From Pseudobdellovibrionaceae bacterium (GTDB lineage: Bacteria > Bdellovibrionota > Bdellovibrionia > Bdellovibrionales > UBA1609), in contig CANEZP010000003.1 in NCBI GenBank assembly GCA_947444305.1, forward strand, positions 124,001 to 188,000: 64,000 nt of DNA, read 5' to 3'. Positions 38,251 to 49,600 of the stretch are shown in pieces. The number at the start of each line of letters is the position of its first letter. Within the stretch, counting starts at the first letter, position 1. Made by a program: the position numbers and the translations under genes. Below the pieces are notes generated by a model, which saw only the letters and a program-made list of their open reading frames with translations, had not been told where the DNA came from and made no database searches.

Positions 38251-38697
38251 ATGGATCTGCTGAACTCACTCGGGGTAAATTCAACCCTCGCTATTCAGAT
38301 GGTTGTTTTTCTCATCGTCTACGTAACGCTTAAGAGCGTTTTGTTCGACCCCTATTTCAAAGCCTACAATGAACGCAATAACCGCACCGTCGGCCAAACC
38401 GAACTCGCCGAAAAATACGTTTTGCAAACTCGCGAGCTTGAAGAACGTTTCGCCGCGAAAGCTAACGAAGTAAACGACCGCTTCAAAGTGATGTTTGATA
38501 AAACTCGCGGCGAAGCTACGAAAGAATACGATCGCCTCGTCAACGACGCTCGCAATGAATCGAAGATGATGATGGATCAAGCGCGTACGAAAATTCAAAA
38601 AGAGATGGAAACTGTCGGTCAGCAATTGAAGTCCGAAGTGGCGACCGTCTCCAAGCTCATCAATCAAAAATTGATTGGTAAGGATCTCAGCGTATGA
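38251..38697 (+). CDS. atpF': ATP synthase F0 subunit b'
   Basis: 148 aa: one N-terminal membrane helix (LAIQMVVFLIVYVTLKSVLF) followed by a long charged helix (about residues 35-140), the design of the second b-type stator subunit found where b and b' form a heterodimer. The subunit joins F0 to the delta subunit of F1. ATGA overlap with the following atpF shows that both b-type genes are expressed together. Confidence 0.88.
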   Translation: MDLLNSLGVNSTLAIQMVVFLIVYVTLKSVLFDPYFKAYNERNNRTVGQTELAEKYVLQTRELEERFAAKANEVNDRFKVMFDKTRGEATKEYDRLVNDARNESKMMMDQARTKIQKEMETVGQQLKSEVATVSKLINQKLIGKDLSV

Positions 38698-39293
38698 TGA
38701 ACAAATTGAATTTATTTATCCTTCTCGCGGTCGGGACGCCGTTTTTCGCGTTCGCCGAAGACGCGCACCATGCCGCCGGCGCGGCTCACGGCGGCGATCA
38801 CGCCGTCGTTATTCCTACGCAGTCGTTGTTCGTCCAAGCGTTCAACGTTATCGTTCTTTTTGCGGTTCTCTTCTTCCTTCTGCGTAAGGGCGCGGTTGCC
38901 CACTTCGCGGATCGCGCTAAAGAGTATAACGAACTCGTCCGTCGCGCCGAAGCCGCGAAGCAAGAAGCCGAGCGCGGTCATCGCGAAATCAAAGAGAGAT
39001 TAGACAAACTAGAATCCGGCGCCGAAGCGTCTCTCGTGCAAGCGCGCCGCGAAGCCGACGAACTCAAAGTGAAAATGATCGCCGAAGCCAAAGTGGTCAG
39101 TGAACGTTTGAAGACCGAAGCTACGCGCACGGTGAATAGCGAAGTTGAGAAAGCGAAAGCCGAACTTCGCGGCGATCTTCTGCAAAGTGCCTTAGCGACT
39201 TCGCAAGAAGTTTTGAAAAGCTCACTCAGCTCTTCCGAGCAAACTAAATTGCAAAACGAATTCGTTCAAAAAATTCAGGTGGTGGGCGGATGA
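38694..39293 (+). CDS. atpF: ATP synthase F0 subunit b, with predicted signal sequence
   Basis: 199 aa. Residues 1-20 (MNKLNLFILLAVGTPFFAFA) look like a signal peptide; next is a short His-rich segment (EDAHHAAGAAHGGDH), then the membrane helix (FNVIVLFAVLFFLLRKG) and the long stator helix. A typical b subunit lacks the first two elements. ATG at 38694 or 38697. Overlaps both neighbours by four bases. Confidence 0.9.
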   Translation: MMNKLNLFILLAVGTPFFAFAEDAHHAAGAAHGGDHAVVIPTQSLFVQAFNVIVLFAVLFFLLRKGAVAHFADRAKEYNELVRRAEAAKQEAERGHREIKERLDKLESGAEASLVQARREADELKVKMIAEAKVVSERLKTEATRTVNSEVEKAKAELRGDLLQSALATSQEVLKSSLSSSEQTKLQNEFVQKIQVVGG

Positions 39294-39838
39294 GAAATAT
39301 GATTTTAGCTACCCGCTACGCCCGGGCCGTCTACAACCTCGCCAAAGACGGCAATGAACAAGACAATGTCTTTAATCAAATGCGCGTCGTCGGTGAAGCC
39401 TTTGCCTCTGACCAAGAGATTGCGGGCTTTATCAATACACCTATGGTTCGGCCCGCCGATAAAATTAAAGCGATCGAAGGCATGCTGGCGAAGGTCCAAG
39501 TTTCTGAAGTTCTTAAAAACTTCATCTTGCTGCTCGCGCGCAAAGACCGTCTGCCCCTCTTCGGCGACGTAGTGACGGCGTATCAGCAAATTTCCGACGA
39601 ATCTCACGGAGTCACCCGTGGCCAAGTTCGTTCGGCCGCCGTTCTCGGTCCTGACGATCGTAAACGCATTGAAGAACTCGTAAGCAAGGCGACTAAGAAA
39701 AAGGTCATCCTGACTTACAAGGAAGAGCCCGGCCTCCTCGGTGGCTTGGTTGCCGAAGTCGGCAGCTTCACGTTTGACGATTCCCTAACTTCACATTTAA
39801 GCCGTATTAACGAGCAACTCACACGGAGCATGAATTAA
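39290..39838 (+). CDS. atpH: ATP synthase F1 subunit delta
   Basis: 182 aa OSCP/delta subunit that links the b stalk to the top of F1. N-terminal helical bundle starts [12 protein letters not shown] at residue 5; the C-terminal segment ending [23 protein letters not shown] matches the family. Start overlaps atpF by four bases; one base separates it from atpA. Confidence 0.93.
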   Translation: MRNMILATRYARAVYNLAKDGNEQDNVFNQMRVVGEAFASDQEIAGFINTPMVRPADKIKAIEGMLAKVQVSEVLKNFILLLARKDRLPLFGDVVTAYQQISDESHGVTRGQVRSAAVLGPDDRKRIEELVSKATKKKVILTYKEEPGLLGGLVAEVGSFTFDDSLTSHLSRINEQLTRSMN

Positions 39839-39839
39839 G

Positions 39840-41366
39840 ATGGAAACCACCATTCGCGCGGACGAGATCAGCCGGGTTCTTAAGGAACAGATCAAGAATT
39901 ACAACAAGACCATCGAGGTCTCAGAAACCGGAAGCGTACTTTCGGTGGGTGACGGCGTCGCCCGTATCTACGGACTCGAGAAAGTCATGGCCGGTGAGCT
40001 GGTCGAATTCCCGAACCAGATTTTCGGGATGGTTCTGAACTTGGAAACCGACTCCGTCGGTGTGGTGATCTTCGGTAACGACTCGACGATTCGCGAAGGC
40101 GATACCGTTAAGCGTACGAAAAAGATCGTACAAGTTCCCGTCGGTGAAGCTTTGCTCGGCCGCGTAGTCGACGCCCTTGGCAATCCGATCGACGGCAAAG
40201 GCGATTTGAAATCGACCCACACCCGCATCGTTGAATTGAAAGCACCGGGCATTTTGGCTCGTAAATCCGTTCACGAGCCGATGCAAACCGGCATCAAAGC
40301 GATCGACTCCATGATTCCGATCGGTCGCGGTCAGCGCGAGTTGATCATCGGCGATCGTCAGACCGGTAAGACCGCGATCGCGATCGATACGATCATCAAT
40401 CAAAAAGGCCAAAACGTTCAGTGCTTTTACGTAGCCATCGGTCAGAAGAAATCGACCGTTGCTCAGGTTGTTGAAAAGCTACGTGACGCCGGCGCGATGG
40501 AATACACGACCGTCATCGCGGCGACGGCTTCGGATGCGGCGCCCCTGCAGTTCTTGGCGCCCTACACCGGCTGCACCATGGCTGAATACTTCCGCGACAG
40601 CGGCCGCCACGCACTAATCATCTACGATGATTTGACTAAACAAGCTCAGGCTTACCGCCAGTTGTCTTTGTTGCTCCGCCGCCCTCCCGGCCGCGAAGCT
40701 TATCCCGGTGACGTGTTTTACGTTCACTCTCGCTTGCTCGAACGTGCGGCGAAAATGTCCGATAAAGAAGGTGGCGGTTCATTAACCGCACTCCCGATCA
40801 TCGAAACTCAGGCCGGCGATATCTCGGCGTACATTCCGACCAACGTGATCTCGATCACCGATGGTCAGATTTTCCTTGAAGGTTCGTTGTTCTACAAAGG
40901 GGTTCGTCCCGCCGTTGACGTGGGAAAATCAGTTTCTCGCGTGGGTGGTTCGGCGCAAATTAAGGCGATGAAGCAAGTTGCCGGTACATTGAAACTTGAA
41001 TTGGCGCAGTTCCGCGAGTTGGAAGCTTTCTCGGCTTTCGCATCGGACTTGGACAAAGCGACGCAAAACCAGTTGGCGCGTGGCCGTCGTTTGGTCGAAA
41101 TGTTGAAACAAGGCCAAGGCAAACCGTACGCGGTTGAAAAGCAGGTCGCCGGGATTTGGGCCGCCACCAACGGTTATCTCGATTGGATTCCCGAGACCGA
41201 CGTTCAACGTTTTGAAAAAGAGCTGATGGAATTTTTGGACACCAAGTATTCGAAGGTTTTGACCAACATCCGCGAGAAAAAACAATTGGATGACGACAAC
41301 AAGCGCGATTTGAAAGGCGCTTTGGAAGAATTCAAAGCGATCTTCAAACCGATCGTTAAGAAGTAA
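39840..41366 (+). CDS. atpA: ATP synthase F1 subunit alpha
   Basis: Regulatory nucleotide-binding subunit, 508 aa. N-terminus [19 protein letters not shown], Walker [15 protein letters not shown] near residue 170, and the alpha signature [14 protein letters not shown] near 358 with the Ser-Arg finger. Complete and of normal length; rightward block atpF'FHAGDC. Confidence 0.98.
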   Translation: METTIRADEISRVLKEQIKNYNKTIEVSETGSVLSVGDGVARIYGLEKVMAGELVEFPNQIFGMVLNLETDSVGVVIFGNDSTIREGDTVKRTKKIVQVPVGEALLGRVVDALGNPIDGKGDLKSTHTRIVELKAPGILARKSVHEPMQTGIKAIDSMIPIGRGQRELIIGDRQTGKTAIAIDTIINQKGQNVQCFYVAIGQKKSTVAQVVEKLRDAGAMEYTTVIAATASDAAPLQFLAPYTGCTMAEYFRDSGRHALIIYDDLTKQAQAYRQLSLLLRRPPGREAYPGDVFYVHSRLLERAAKMSDKEGGGSLTALPIIETQAGDISAYIPTNVISITDGQIFLEGSLFYKGVRPAVDVGKSVSRVGGSAQIKAMKQVAGTLKLELAQFRELEAFSAFASDLDKATQNQLARGRRLVEMLKQGQGKPYAVEKQVAGIWAATNGYLDWIPETDVQRFEKELMEFLDTKYSKVLTNIREKKQLDDDNKRDLKGALEEFKAIFKPIVKK

Positions 41367-41397
41367 TCACGAAAGCGAATAGGTGAAGCACTAACGC

Positions 41398-42297
41398 ATG
41401 GCTAATTTAAGGGACATCCGCAACCGAATATCGAGTGTCAAAAACACTCAGCAGATCACGCGGGCCATGAAAATGGTTTCGGCGGCGAAGCTGCGCCGGG
41501 CGCAAAACAATATTCAAAATTTGCGTCCCTTCGCGAACCATATTCTCTCCGTGATCGCCGACATTGCTTCGACCGAACGGCTTGAACACAAGCTGCTCGC
41601 CACCGTCGAAGCGCCCAAAAAAGTTCTGACGGTTGTTCTAACCTCGGATCGCGGTTTGGCCGGCGGTTTCAACAGCAACATCAATCGTTTCGCCATGAAG
41701 TACTACCAAGACAACAAGTCGAAGTATGAAAAAATGGATTTCTTGTTCATCGGCCGCAAGGGCTCGGATTTCTTCCGCGCCCGTTCGGTCAAAGGTGTCG
41801 ACACGATCTTGAACCTTGCGCGCGAAGTTTCGTTTCCGCTGGCGCAGGGCGTGGCCGGTCGCCTAATGGACGAGTTCAACAAGGGTGATTACGACGCCGT
41901 TTATTTGATCTACAACGAATTCAAATCGGCGATTTCGCAAGTCGTAACTAAAGAGCAATTGCTACCCGTCGATGTGTCGAAGGCGCGCATGGCCGGCCCC
42001 GATCACCCGACGGCAAACGGCAACACACGCTTCTCGCCCGATATGATCTTCGAGCCCTCGCCCGAAGAAATTATCGACGATTTACTCAAGAAACATTTCG
42101 CGATCCAAGTGTATCGCGCGATGGCCGAGAGTGTGGCCGCGGAACACGGCGCCCGTATGGCGGCGATGGAAAACGCGACCAAGAACGCGGGCGAAATGAT
42201 TCGCTCGATGACTTTGACTTACAATAAATTACGACAAGCTTCCATTACGACCGAGCTCATTGAGATCACGTCGGGTGCAGAAGCGCTTAAAGGCTAA
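41398..42297 (+). CDS. atpG: ATP synthase F1 subunit gamma
   Basis: Central rotor shaft, 299 aa. N-terminal helix LRDIRNRISSVKNTQQITRAM with KMVSAAKLRRAQ, middle LTSDRGLAGGFNSNI near residue 80, and C-terminal helix ATKNAGEMIRSMTLTYNKLRQ-like segment. All are family hallmarks. AGGTGA lies upstream of the ATG. Confidence 0.97.
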   Translation: MANLRDIRNRISSVKNTQQITRAMKMVSAAKLRRAQNNIQNLRPFANHILSVIADIASTERLEHKLLATVEAPKKVLTVVLTSDRGLAGGFNSNINRFAMKYYQDNKSKYEKMDFLFIGRKGSDFFRARSVKGVDTILNLAREVSFPLAQGVAGRLMDEFNKGDYDAVYLIYNEFKSAISQVVTKEQLLPVDVSKARMAGPDHPTANGNTRFSPDMIFEPSPEEIIDDLLKKHFAIQVYRAMAESVAAEHGARMAAMENATKNAGEMIRSMTLTYNKLRQASITTELIEITSGAEALKG

Positions 42298-43722
<1,425 letters not shown>

Positions 43723-43727
43723 GTTAT

Positions 43728-43783
43728 TGCGGCCGCGCGCGAACGCGGCCTTCTGAACTGCGGCCGCGCGGCAGCGCGGCCTT
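43728..43783. repeat. Two GC-rich 25-base direct repeats, each a hairpin
   Basis: Copies at 43728-43752 and 43759-43783 share 21 of 25 bases; each holds GGCCGCG, a 6-base loop and CGCGGCC. The two loops differ (cgcgaa and cggcag), which suggests that the stems are maintained by selection. They fill the atpD-atpC gap. Confidence 0.85.
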
Positions 43784-43795
43784 GAGGATAAACGA

Positions 43796-44212
43796 ATGTT
43801 TAATTTGAATTTGGTTACGCCCGAGAAGAAGTTGGTTACGGATCTGGAAGTCGATGAAGTCATCGTGCCCGGGTTCAAAGGTCAATTGGATATCTTGCCG
43901 GGTCACGCGCCTTTGATGACGACGCTCGGTACGGGTGTTGTGAAGTATCGGCTTAAAGGTGCGACCTCATACGAAACCTTCTTGGTCAGTTGGGGTTACT
44001 GCGAAGTGCACCCCGACGGAGTGATTGTGTTAGCCGAAGTTGCCGAAAGCCTGGCCGAGATTGATCGCGCCCGCGCCGAGGCAAACTTACGTAAGGCACA
44101 AGCCGCGCTCGTTGATCCTTTGTTGGAATCCGACCAAATGGTTATGATGCAGCGAAAAGTTGAACGCAACCAAGCGCGTATCAACGCTCTCGGCAACGAC
44201 ACTTCCCACTAA
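43796..44212 (+). CDS. atpC: ATP synthase F1 subunit epsilon
   Basis: 138 aa. N-terminal beta-sandwich (FNLNLVTPEKKLVTDLEVDE, then VPGFKGQLDILPGHAPL near residue 25) and a C-terminal helical pair (AEIDRARAEANLRKAQAAL near 92) that can restrain rotation. GAGGAT before the ATG. Last gene of the operon; the convergent NagZ-like gene ends three bases away. Confidence 0.96.
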   Translation: MFNLNLVTPEKKLVTDLEVDEVIVPGFKGQLDILPGHAPLMTTLGTGVVKYRLKGATSYETFLVSWGYCEVHPDGVIVLAEVAESLAEIDRARAEANLRKAQAALVDPLLESDQMVMMQRKVERNQARINALGNDTSH

Positions 44213-44215
44213 GAA

Positions 44216-45838
44216 TTATTCGAGCTCTACGCCCGCGGTTGCGGGATTGCGAATGTCCGGTTCGAGCGGGGGAGTATTCAGCTCCTTCGCGAGCCACTCT
44301 CCACTTTCCGGTGAATAAGAATTGATATTTAAAACGGCGGCGAAACCCGATTGATCTTCGATCTTTCCGGGATTGTTGCAATTGACGACGATCACTTTCG
44401 CCCGCAACTCTGGGCTAAGTTGAACCAGCCATTTTGCGGTCTTCGATCCCGAAGCGTAGAACACGGCCACCGCCCGGCGGTCGTCGGCGATTTCAGCCGC
44501 GGCCTGCAAAATGGTTTCTGGATTTAGCGTTTGGAAGTCGGTTTTGCCATGGAACGTTCGTTTGAAAGAAGCGTAGAAGCGGCGATCGCTGGCAAGCACG
44601 ACGACGCGCGATTTTTTATCAAGCACCGGCCACAATGAGGTTTTCGCTTTGACCGCGTCCTTGAAATTCTTCTGCATGATCTCGCGAGAGAGTGCCTCAA
44701 GTTTGGTTTTGATCTCGCGTGATTTCTTGTCTTCGACCTGCACCAGCGGTTTGCGGAGCGTACTTTTCGCTTCGAGGATCCGGGCTACGCTCTCGTTCAG
44801 GCGCTCCTCGGAAATTCGGCCGCTTTTAACGGCCGTCATCATCGCTTCGAAAGCGAGTTTTTGATTCCGCGGGTGGCCCGCCAACATCAGCATGTCGTTA
44901 CCGGCTAAGAATGCGCGGATCGCTCGCTCGCCGAGGTCGTCGCTTATCGAAGCACCGCCCATTTCTAAATCGTCGGTGAGCACAAGACCGTTGTAGCCGT
45001 ATTTATTGCGTAAGATTTCTTGAATGATTTTTTGCGAATACGTTGCGGGCAAGCCCGTCGCATCGACGTTCGGCAAAGCCAGGTGTGCCATCATCATCGC
45101 CTTAGGATATTTAGCGCCGGCGTACTGCATGAACGGCATGAGATCTCTTTGCTCGAGCTCTTCGAGCGTGGCCATTTTTTTCGCCGCCTTTAAGTGGCTA
45201 TCGTTGACCATGCCGCCATGACCGGGAAAGTGTTTCGCGGTCGGGATCATGCCCGCGGAGGCTAAACCTTTTGCATACGCTAGGGAGAGTTCGGTCACAT
45301 CTTCCGGCTCCGAACCGAACACGCGGTTAGAGATAAAAGAATTCGAATTCGGATTCGACATATCCATGACGGGCGAAAGATTGACGTTGAAACCGAGGGC
45401 CATGAGTAGTTCTGCGTTCGTATGGGCGTAGCTTTCCACAAACTGCGCATTTTGCATCTGACCAACGGCAAGCGCGCTCGGCAGCGGAGTGCCGACCTTC
45501 ACGCGGGTGACCGTTCCACCTTCTTGATCGATCATCATGAATAGCGGTGCTTTGATTTTCTTAGAAGCGAACTTCTGGGCGTCGGCGTTGAACTTTGCAA
45601 TTTGCGAGGTCGATTTGATATTACGCGAGAACGCGATAAGGGCGCCGAGCGGATACCGGGTGAGCATATCCTCGGTCTGCTTCGAAAAGCTGGTCCCGGC
45701 GAAGGTCCAAATCATCGTCTGCCCGACCTTTTCCTGGACTGACATACGTTCAATCAAAGGTTTTTCCTGGGCGTTCGTCCGCGGACATTGGGCTAGGAAA
45801 ATTAATCCCGCGACGAAAGAGGAGATTTGCAAAAGCAC
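44216..45838 (-). CDS. Glycoside hydrolase family 3 protein, NagZ-like
   Basis: About 540 aa; beta-N-acetylhexosaminidase type likely acting on peptidoglycan fragments. The GH3 core contains MMIDQEGGTVTRV near residue 100 and the NagZ hallmark TAKHFPGHGGMVNDSH, with LTDDLEMGGAS carrying the nucleophile Asp. A C-terminal domain of about 190 residues beyond classical NagZ (about 340 aa) follows. The N-terminus is hydrophobic and ends in LIFLAQCP, a lipoprotein-like or signal region, so it is probably exported. GTG at 45838 is the likeliest start; a GTG at 45895 would overlap the divergent gene. Recycling or modifying murein is inferred. Confidence 0.85.
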   Translation of the reverse strand: MLLQISSFVAGLIFLAQCPRTNAQEKPLIERMSVQEKVGQTMIWTFAGTSFSKQTEDMLTRYPLGALIAFSRNIKSTSQIAKFNADAQKFASKKIKAPLFMMIDQEGGTVTRVKVGTPLPSALAVGQMQNAQFVESYAHTNAELLMALGFNVNLSPVMDMSNPNSNSFISNRVFGSEPEDVTELSLAYAKGLASAGMIPTAKHFPGHGGMVNDSHLKAAKKMATLEELEQRDLMPFMQYAGAKYPKAMMMAHLALPNVDATGLPATYSQKIIQEILRNKYGYNGLVLTDDLEMGGASISDDLGERAIRAFLAGNDMLMLAGHPRNQKLAFEAMMTAVKSGRISEERLNESVARILEAKSTLRKPLVQVEDKKSREIKTKLEALSREIMQKNFKDAVKAKTSLWPVLDKKSRVVVLASDRRFYASFKRTFHGKTDFQTLNPETILQAAAEIADDRRAVAVFYASGSKTAKWLVQLSPELRAKVIVVNCNNPGKIEDQSGFAAVLNINSYSPESGEWLAKELNTPPLEPDIRNPATAGVELE

Positions 45839-45857
45839 GGCAAGCTTTATACGTGTT

Positions 45858-45871
45858 TTAAGTATACTTAA
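45858..45871. promoter_or_regulatory. 14-base palindrome in the divergent nagZ-like/OMP-like region
   Basis: TTAAGTATACTTAA is a perfect palindrome three bases before the ATG of the rightward gene and 20 bases upstream of the preferred NagZ start. It could be an operator or a shared promoter element. Confidence 0.4.
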
Positions 45872-45874
45872 GGC

Positions 45875-46657
45875 ATGAAGCGCGGGCGTTTTCACATCTA
45901 TATCATCGGCATTTTCCTTTTAAACTTTTACGGCCCGGCCGCGTTCGCGCAGCTCGAGGGAATGACGAAATACACCGGGGAAGCGAAGATGGTGACGGTT
46001 GAGCCAAGCCACATCATCACGGTGAAACAAGACGACGGCGATTACTCGCTTGAGTCCTACCGCGACCGCCGCGGCAACTGGGGCAAAACCATTTCGCTGG
46101 GCTACAGCACCTACGAACCTTCGAACTATTCGCCTAATTTTTTGGAAGCCGGCTACGACGAAATCTACGAAACGCCGGAACTGCCGCTGTTCGAAATGCA
46201 GTTCGCGATCAAACGCAACAGCCGTTCGATCACGTGGGGCGCCGAGATGAGCGTCGGTATTTACCAGAACGAGTCGGACCAAAAATCCTTGATCCAAAGT
46301 TCTTTGCAGATCATCCCGATCAAACTCGGCGGAACCCTGATGTTGGATGCGCTCGGACCCGAGCCCATGTTCGTGCCGTACGTTTCCGGCGGTGGTTACA
46401 TGGTTTTGTATAAGGAAGACAACAACGACACTTCGATCAACGGAAACACGCAGATCGCGCCTTACTTAACCGCGGGCATGGCTTTCTCCCTCAACTGGAT
46501 CGACAAGACCGCCGCGCGCATTTCGTACGAAGATTCCGGCATCGAGCAATGCTACGCCTTTGTAGAAGCTCGCTCGTTGTTCGAAGCCGGCGACGAGCTC
46601 GATCCCGATTTTTCGAGCCAGGTGAATTTCGCCGGTGGCTTTAAAGTAGAATTTTAA
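45875..46657 (+). CDS. Predicted outer-membrane beta-barrel-like protein
   Basis: 260 aa. Signal peptide MKRGRFHIYIIGIFLLNFYG to about AAFA, then alternating polar/hydrophobic strands rich in Tyr and Gly (for example SLGYSTYEPSNYS, FVPYVSGGGYMVLYK, APYLTAGMAFSLNW) and a terminal aromatic residue (GGFKVEF), features of small outer-membrane barrels (OmpW/OmpA-like fold). A DDGDYSLESYRDRRG loop follows the N-terminus. No specific family was recognised. The AAGG before the ATG sits within the palindrome edge. Confidence 0.7.
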   Translation: MKRGRFHIYIIGIFLLNFYGPAAFAQLEGMTKYTGEAKMVTVEPSHIITVKQDDGDYSLESYRDRRGNWGKTISLGYSTYEPSNYSPNFLEAGYDEIYETPELPLFEMQFAIKRNSRSITWGAEMSVGIYQNESDQKSLIQSSLQIIPIKLGGTLMLDALGPEPMFVPYVSGGGYMVLYKEDNNDTSINGNTQIAPYLTAGMAFSLNWIDKTAARISYEDSGIEQCYAFVEARSLFEAGDELDPDFSSQVNFAGGFKVEF

Positions 46658-46668
46658 ACGCATATTCG

Positions 46669-46685
46669 GCGGTCATTTAGACCGC
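46669..46685. terminator. Possible hairpin between two converging genes
   Basis: GCGGTC-attta-GACCGC lies midway between the OMP-like stop at 46657 and the mfd stop at 46693. A short ACTTT follows on the plus strand. Weak bidirectional terminator at best. Confidence 0.45.
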
Positions 46686-46692
46686 ACTTTCA

Positions 46693-49600
46693 TCAGCACA
46701 AACTTTTGAGATAAGTCAGCTCATCGTGAATGCGGGGCCAGGTGATCTCGTTCATGCGTACGCGTAAACGACTGTCGGGCGTGATCGAATATTTCTTATT
46801 CGCCCGTGCGGTCAGTTCGATCACCTTTTGCGGCGACAACGGCGTTTTTTCGGTGAAGGCGAGCGTGATGGTCGATTCGCCGCTCGAAAGATCGCGGACC
46901 GCAAGGTCCTTGCATTCTTTGCGGATCAACATCAGACCCATAAGGTTGAGCACTTGATCGGGCAGCTTCCCAAATTGATCGCGCAGTTCATCTTCGATGC
47001 GGTCGATGTCTTCGGGACTTTCAATCTCGGAGAGCTGTTTGTAGTAAGCGAGGCGTATGCGTAGATCCGGGATGAACGCATCAGGAATCAGTGCGGGAAT
47101 ACGCACGTTAATCTCGGGCTCGATATCGGCGATCGCGGCGTCTTCACCTTTGGCGGTGCGAACGGCCTCTTCGAGCAATTCCAGATAGAGTTCGTAACCG
47201 ACGGCGTTGACGTGCCCGGCCTGTTCTTCACCGAGGATATCACCCGCGCCGCGAAGTTCGAGATCGTACTGCGCAATGCGGATGCCGGAGCCGAGCGCCG
47301 TGTTCTCTTGTAAGATGCGTAAGCGTTCGAGAGCGGTTTTGTCCAAGCGCTTCTGGCCGGGGATCATAAGATAGCAATAAGCGCGTTCTTTCGAACGGCC
47401 CACGCGGCCGCGCAGCTGGTACAATTGCGAGAGACCAAGTTGGTGAGCGTTGTCGATGAACATCGTGTTCGCGGCCGAAACGTCCATGCCGCTTTCCACG
47501 ATCGTCGTGCAGATTAACATGTCGATCTCGTGGTGGAAGAATTCGACCATGCACTTCTCGAGTTCGCCCTCCTCCATCTGGCCGTGCGCAACGCGCATGC
47601 GAACCTCGGGTACGATCTCACGCAGTTGATCGGCTAGGCCGTAAATGCTCTGCACGCGATTGTGGATGAAATAAATCTGGCCGCCGCGGCCGACTTCCGA
47701 AAGGATCGCTTTGCGGATGGTGTCGGCATCGAACTTCGTGACGAATGTGCGAATCGCTAAACGATCGACGGGCGCGGTATGGATCAAACTTAGATCGCGA
47801 ATGCCGACCAAGCTCATGTTTAGCGTACGCGGGATCGGCGTAGCCGACATGGCGAGCGTATCGAGGCCGGCGCGGATCTTGCGCAGGCGCTCTTTGTGTT
47901 TTACGCCGAAGCGTTGCTCCTCGTCGACGATCATCAAACCGAGATCTTTAAATTGTACGTCCTGCGAAAACAATCGGTGGGTACCGACGACGATGTCGAC
48001 CTTGCCTTCACGCAATTCGGTGATGGTCTTCGTGATTTCTTTTTTCGGAACGAAGCGGTTCAAGGATCGGATGGTGATCTCGGGCCATTTCGAAAAACGT
48101 TTTTGGAAAGTTTCGTAATGCTGAAACGTCAAAACGGTAGTCGGTGCGATGATAGCGACTTGTTTGCCGTTACGAACCGCGTGGAATGCCGCGCGCATCG
48201 CCACTTCGGTCTTGCCGAAGCCGACGTCGCCGCAAACCAGGCGATCCATCGGCGTCGGTTTGCTCATATCACGAACGACATCATTGATCGCGCGCAATTG
48301 ATCTTCGGTTTCGCTGTACGGGAAAACCGCTTCGAAACTCGCGAACTCGGCATCCGGTGCGGCGAAGGTAGGCCGTTCCATCGACGCGCGTTTGGCGTAG
48401 AGATCCAAAAGATCGGCCGCGACGTCGCGCAAATGTGAGCGGACTTTAGTTTTGGTTTTTTCCCAACCCGTGCCGCCGAGTTTGTCGACCAGCGCGGCGG
48501 CCTGCGGGCCCGAGTATTTCTGAATTTGGTGTACGCGGTAGACGGGCAAGTACAGGCGATCGTTGCCTTTGTACTTCAGCTGAATAAATTCGGCGTCGAT
48601 ACCGTTGATCGGCATAACCTTTAGGCCTTCGTACACGCCGATGCCGTGCATCTTGTGCACGATCAAGTCGCCGGGTTTGAGATCGCCGAAATTAAAGGCT
48701 TGCGCACGCTGCTCTAGCGTACCGCTCGATTTGTACTCACTGCGCGGGCGTTTATTGCCGAACAGATCTTCTTCGCGCAGGAAAATGATTTGCTCGTCGC
48801 TGTAGCGCAAGCTCTCGCCCAACGGCCGCTCAACGATGTGAACCAAGTTGCGGTCGGCCCGTTGGCTCGAGATCCACTGATCCCACGAATAGGCGTCGAC
48901 CAGCTCCGACTTCAACTCCGACTTTTCGAGCAGTAGCTTTAACCGCTGCGCCTGGGCTTGCGACGCGACCGAGACGAATACGCTGTAGCCGAGGTTTTTC
49001 CACTCGTGCATCTTCTTGTTTAAGAACTCGGCGAGGTCGTTAACGTGCCCGGCGAGCTTCTTTGCGTTGGCCGCGATCTCTTTGAGATCGGAGGTTGAGA
49101 TCGGCAAGATGCCGACACCTTCATCATCGGCTTCACCGCCCAGGCGAACTTTCGTTAACGTAAGTTCTTGCGTACCGTCGGGGAACTGCAAACCGTCGAG
49201 CGTCGCGAAAACCGCGCTAAATTCGGGACGGATAATCTGACCGTTCGACGAGTCGTAATCTTTTTTACTGTCGGCTACTAATTTATCGTAAGCGCGTTCG
49301 AGCGAAAACGGATCCAACCGCCAAACGTTGAGGCCTGAATTAAAATGCTCGGTGGGAAGTGCCGGCGTGTCGTAAAAATTCGAAAGTAGAAATTCGATCC
49401 CGTGAACGTATTGGCCTTGCGCAAGTTGCTGCAAAACGGATTGAGCCTCCTCACGGTCGACTTGCCGCCCTTCGAACGAAGCCTTAAACTTGGTTGCGGC
49501 TTTCTGGCGGTTGTCGTCGGTGAATAAGATCTCTTGCGCGGGAATGATGCAAAGTTCGCCGGTGTCGCCGGCGGAACGTTGATTTTCGGCATCGAAGAAC

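Noticed and set aside
39458-39470. GCCGATAA in atpH as FliA promoter
   Set aside because: Lies inside a coding frame without a TAAA element at the right distance.
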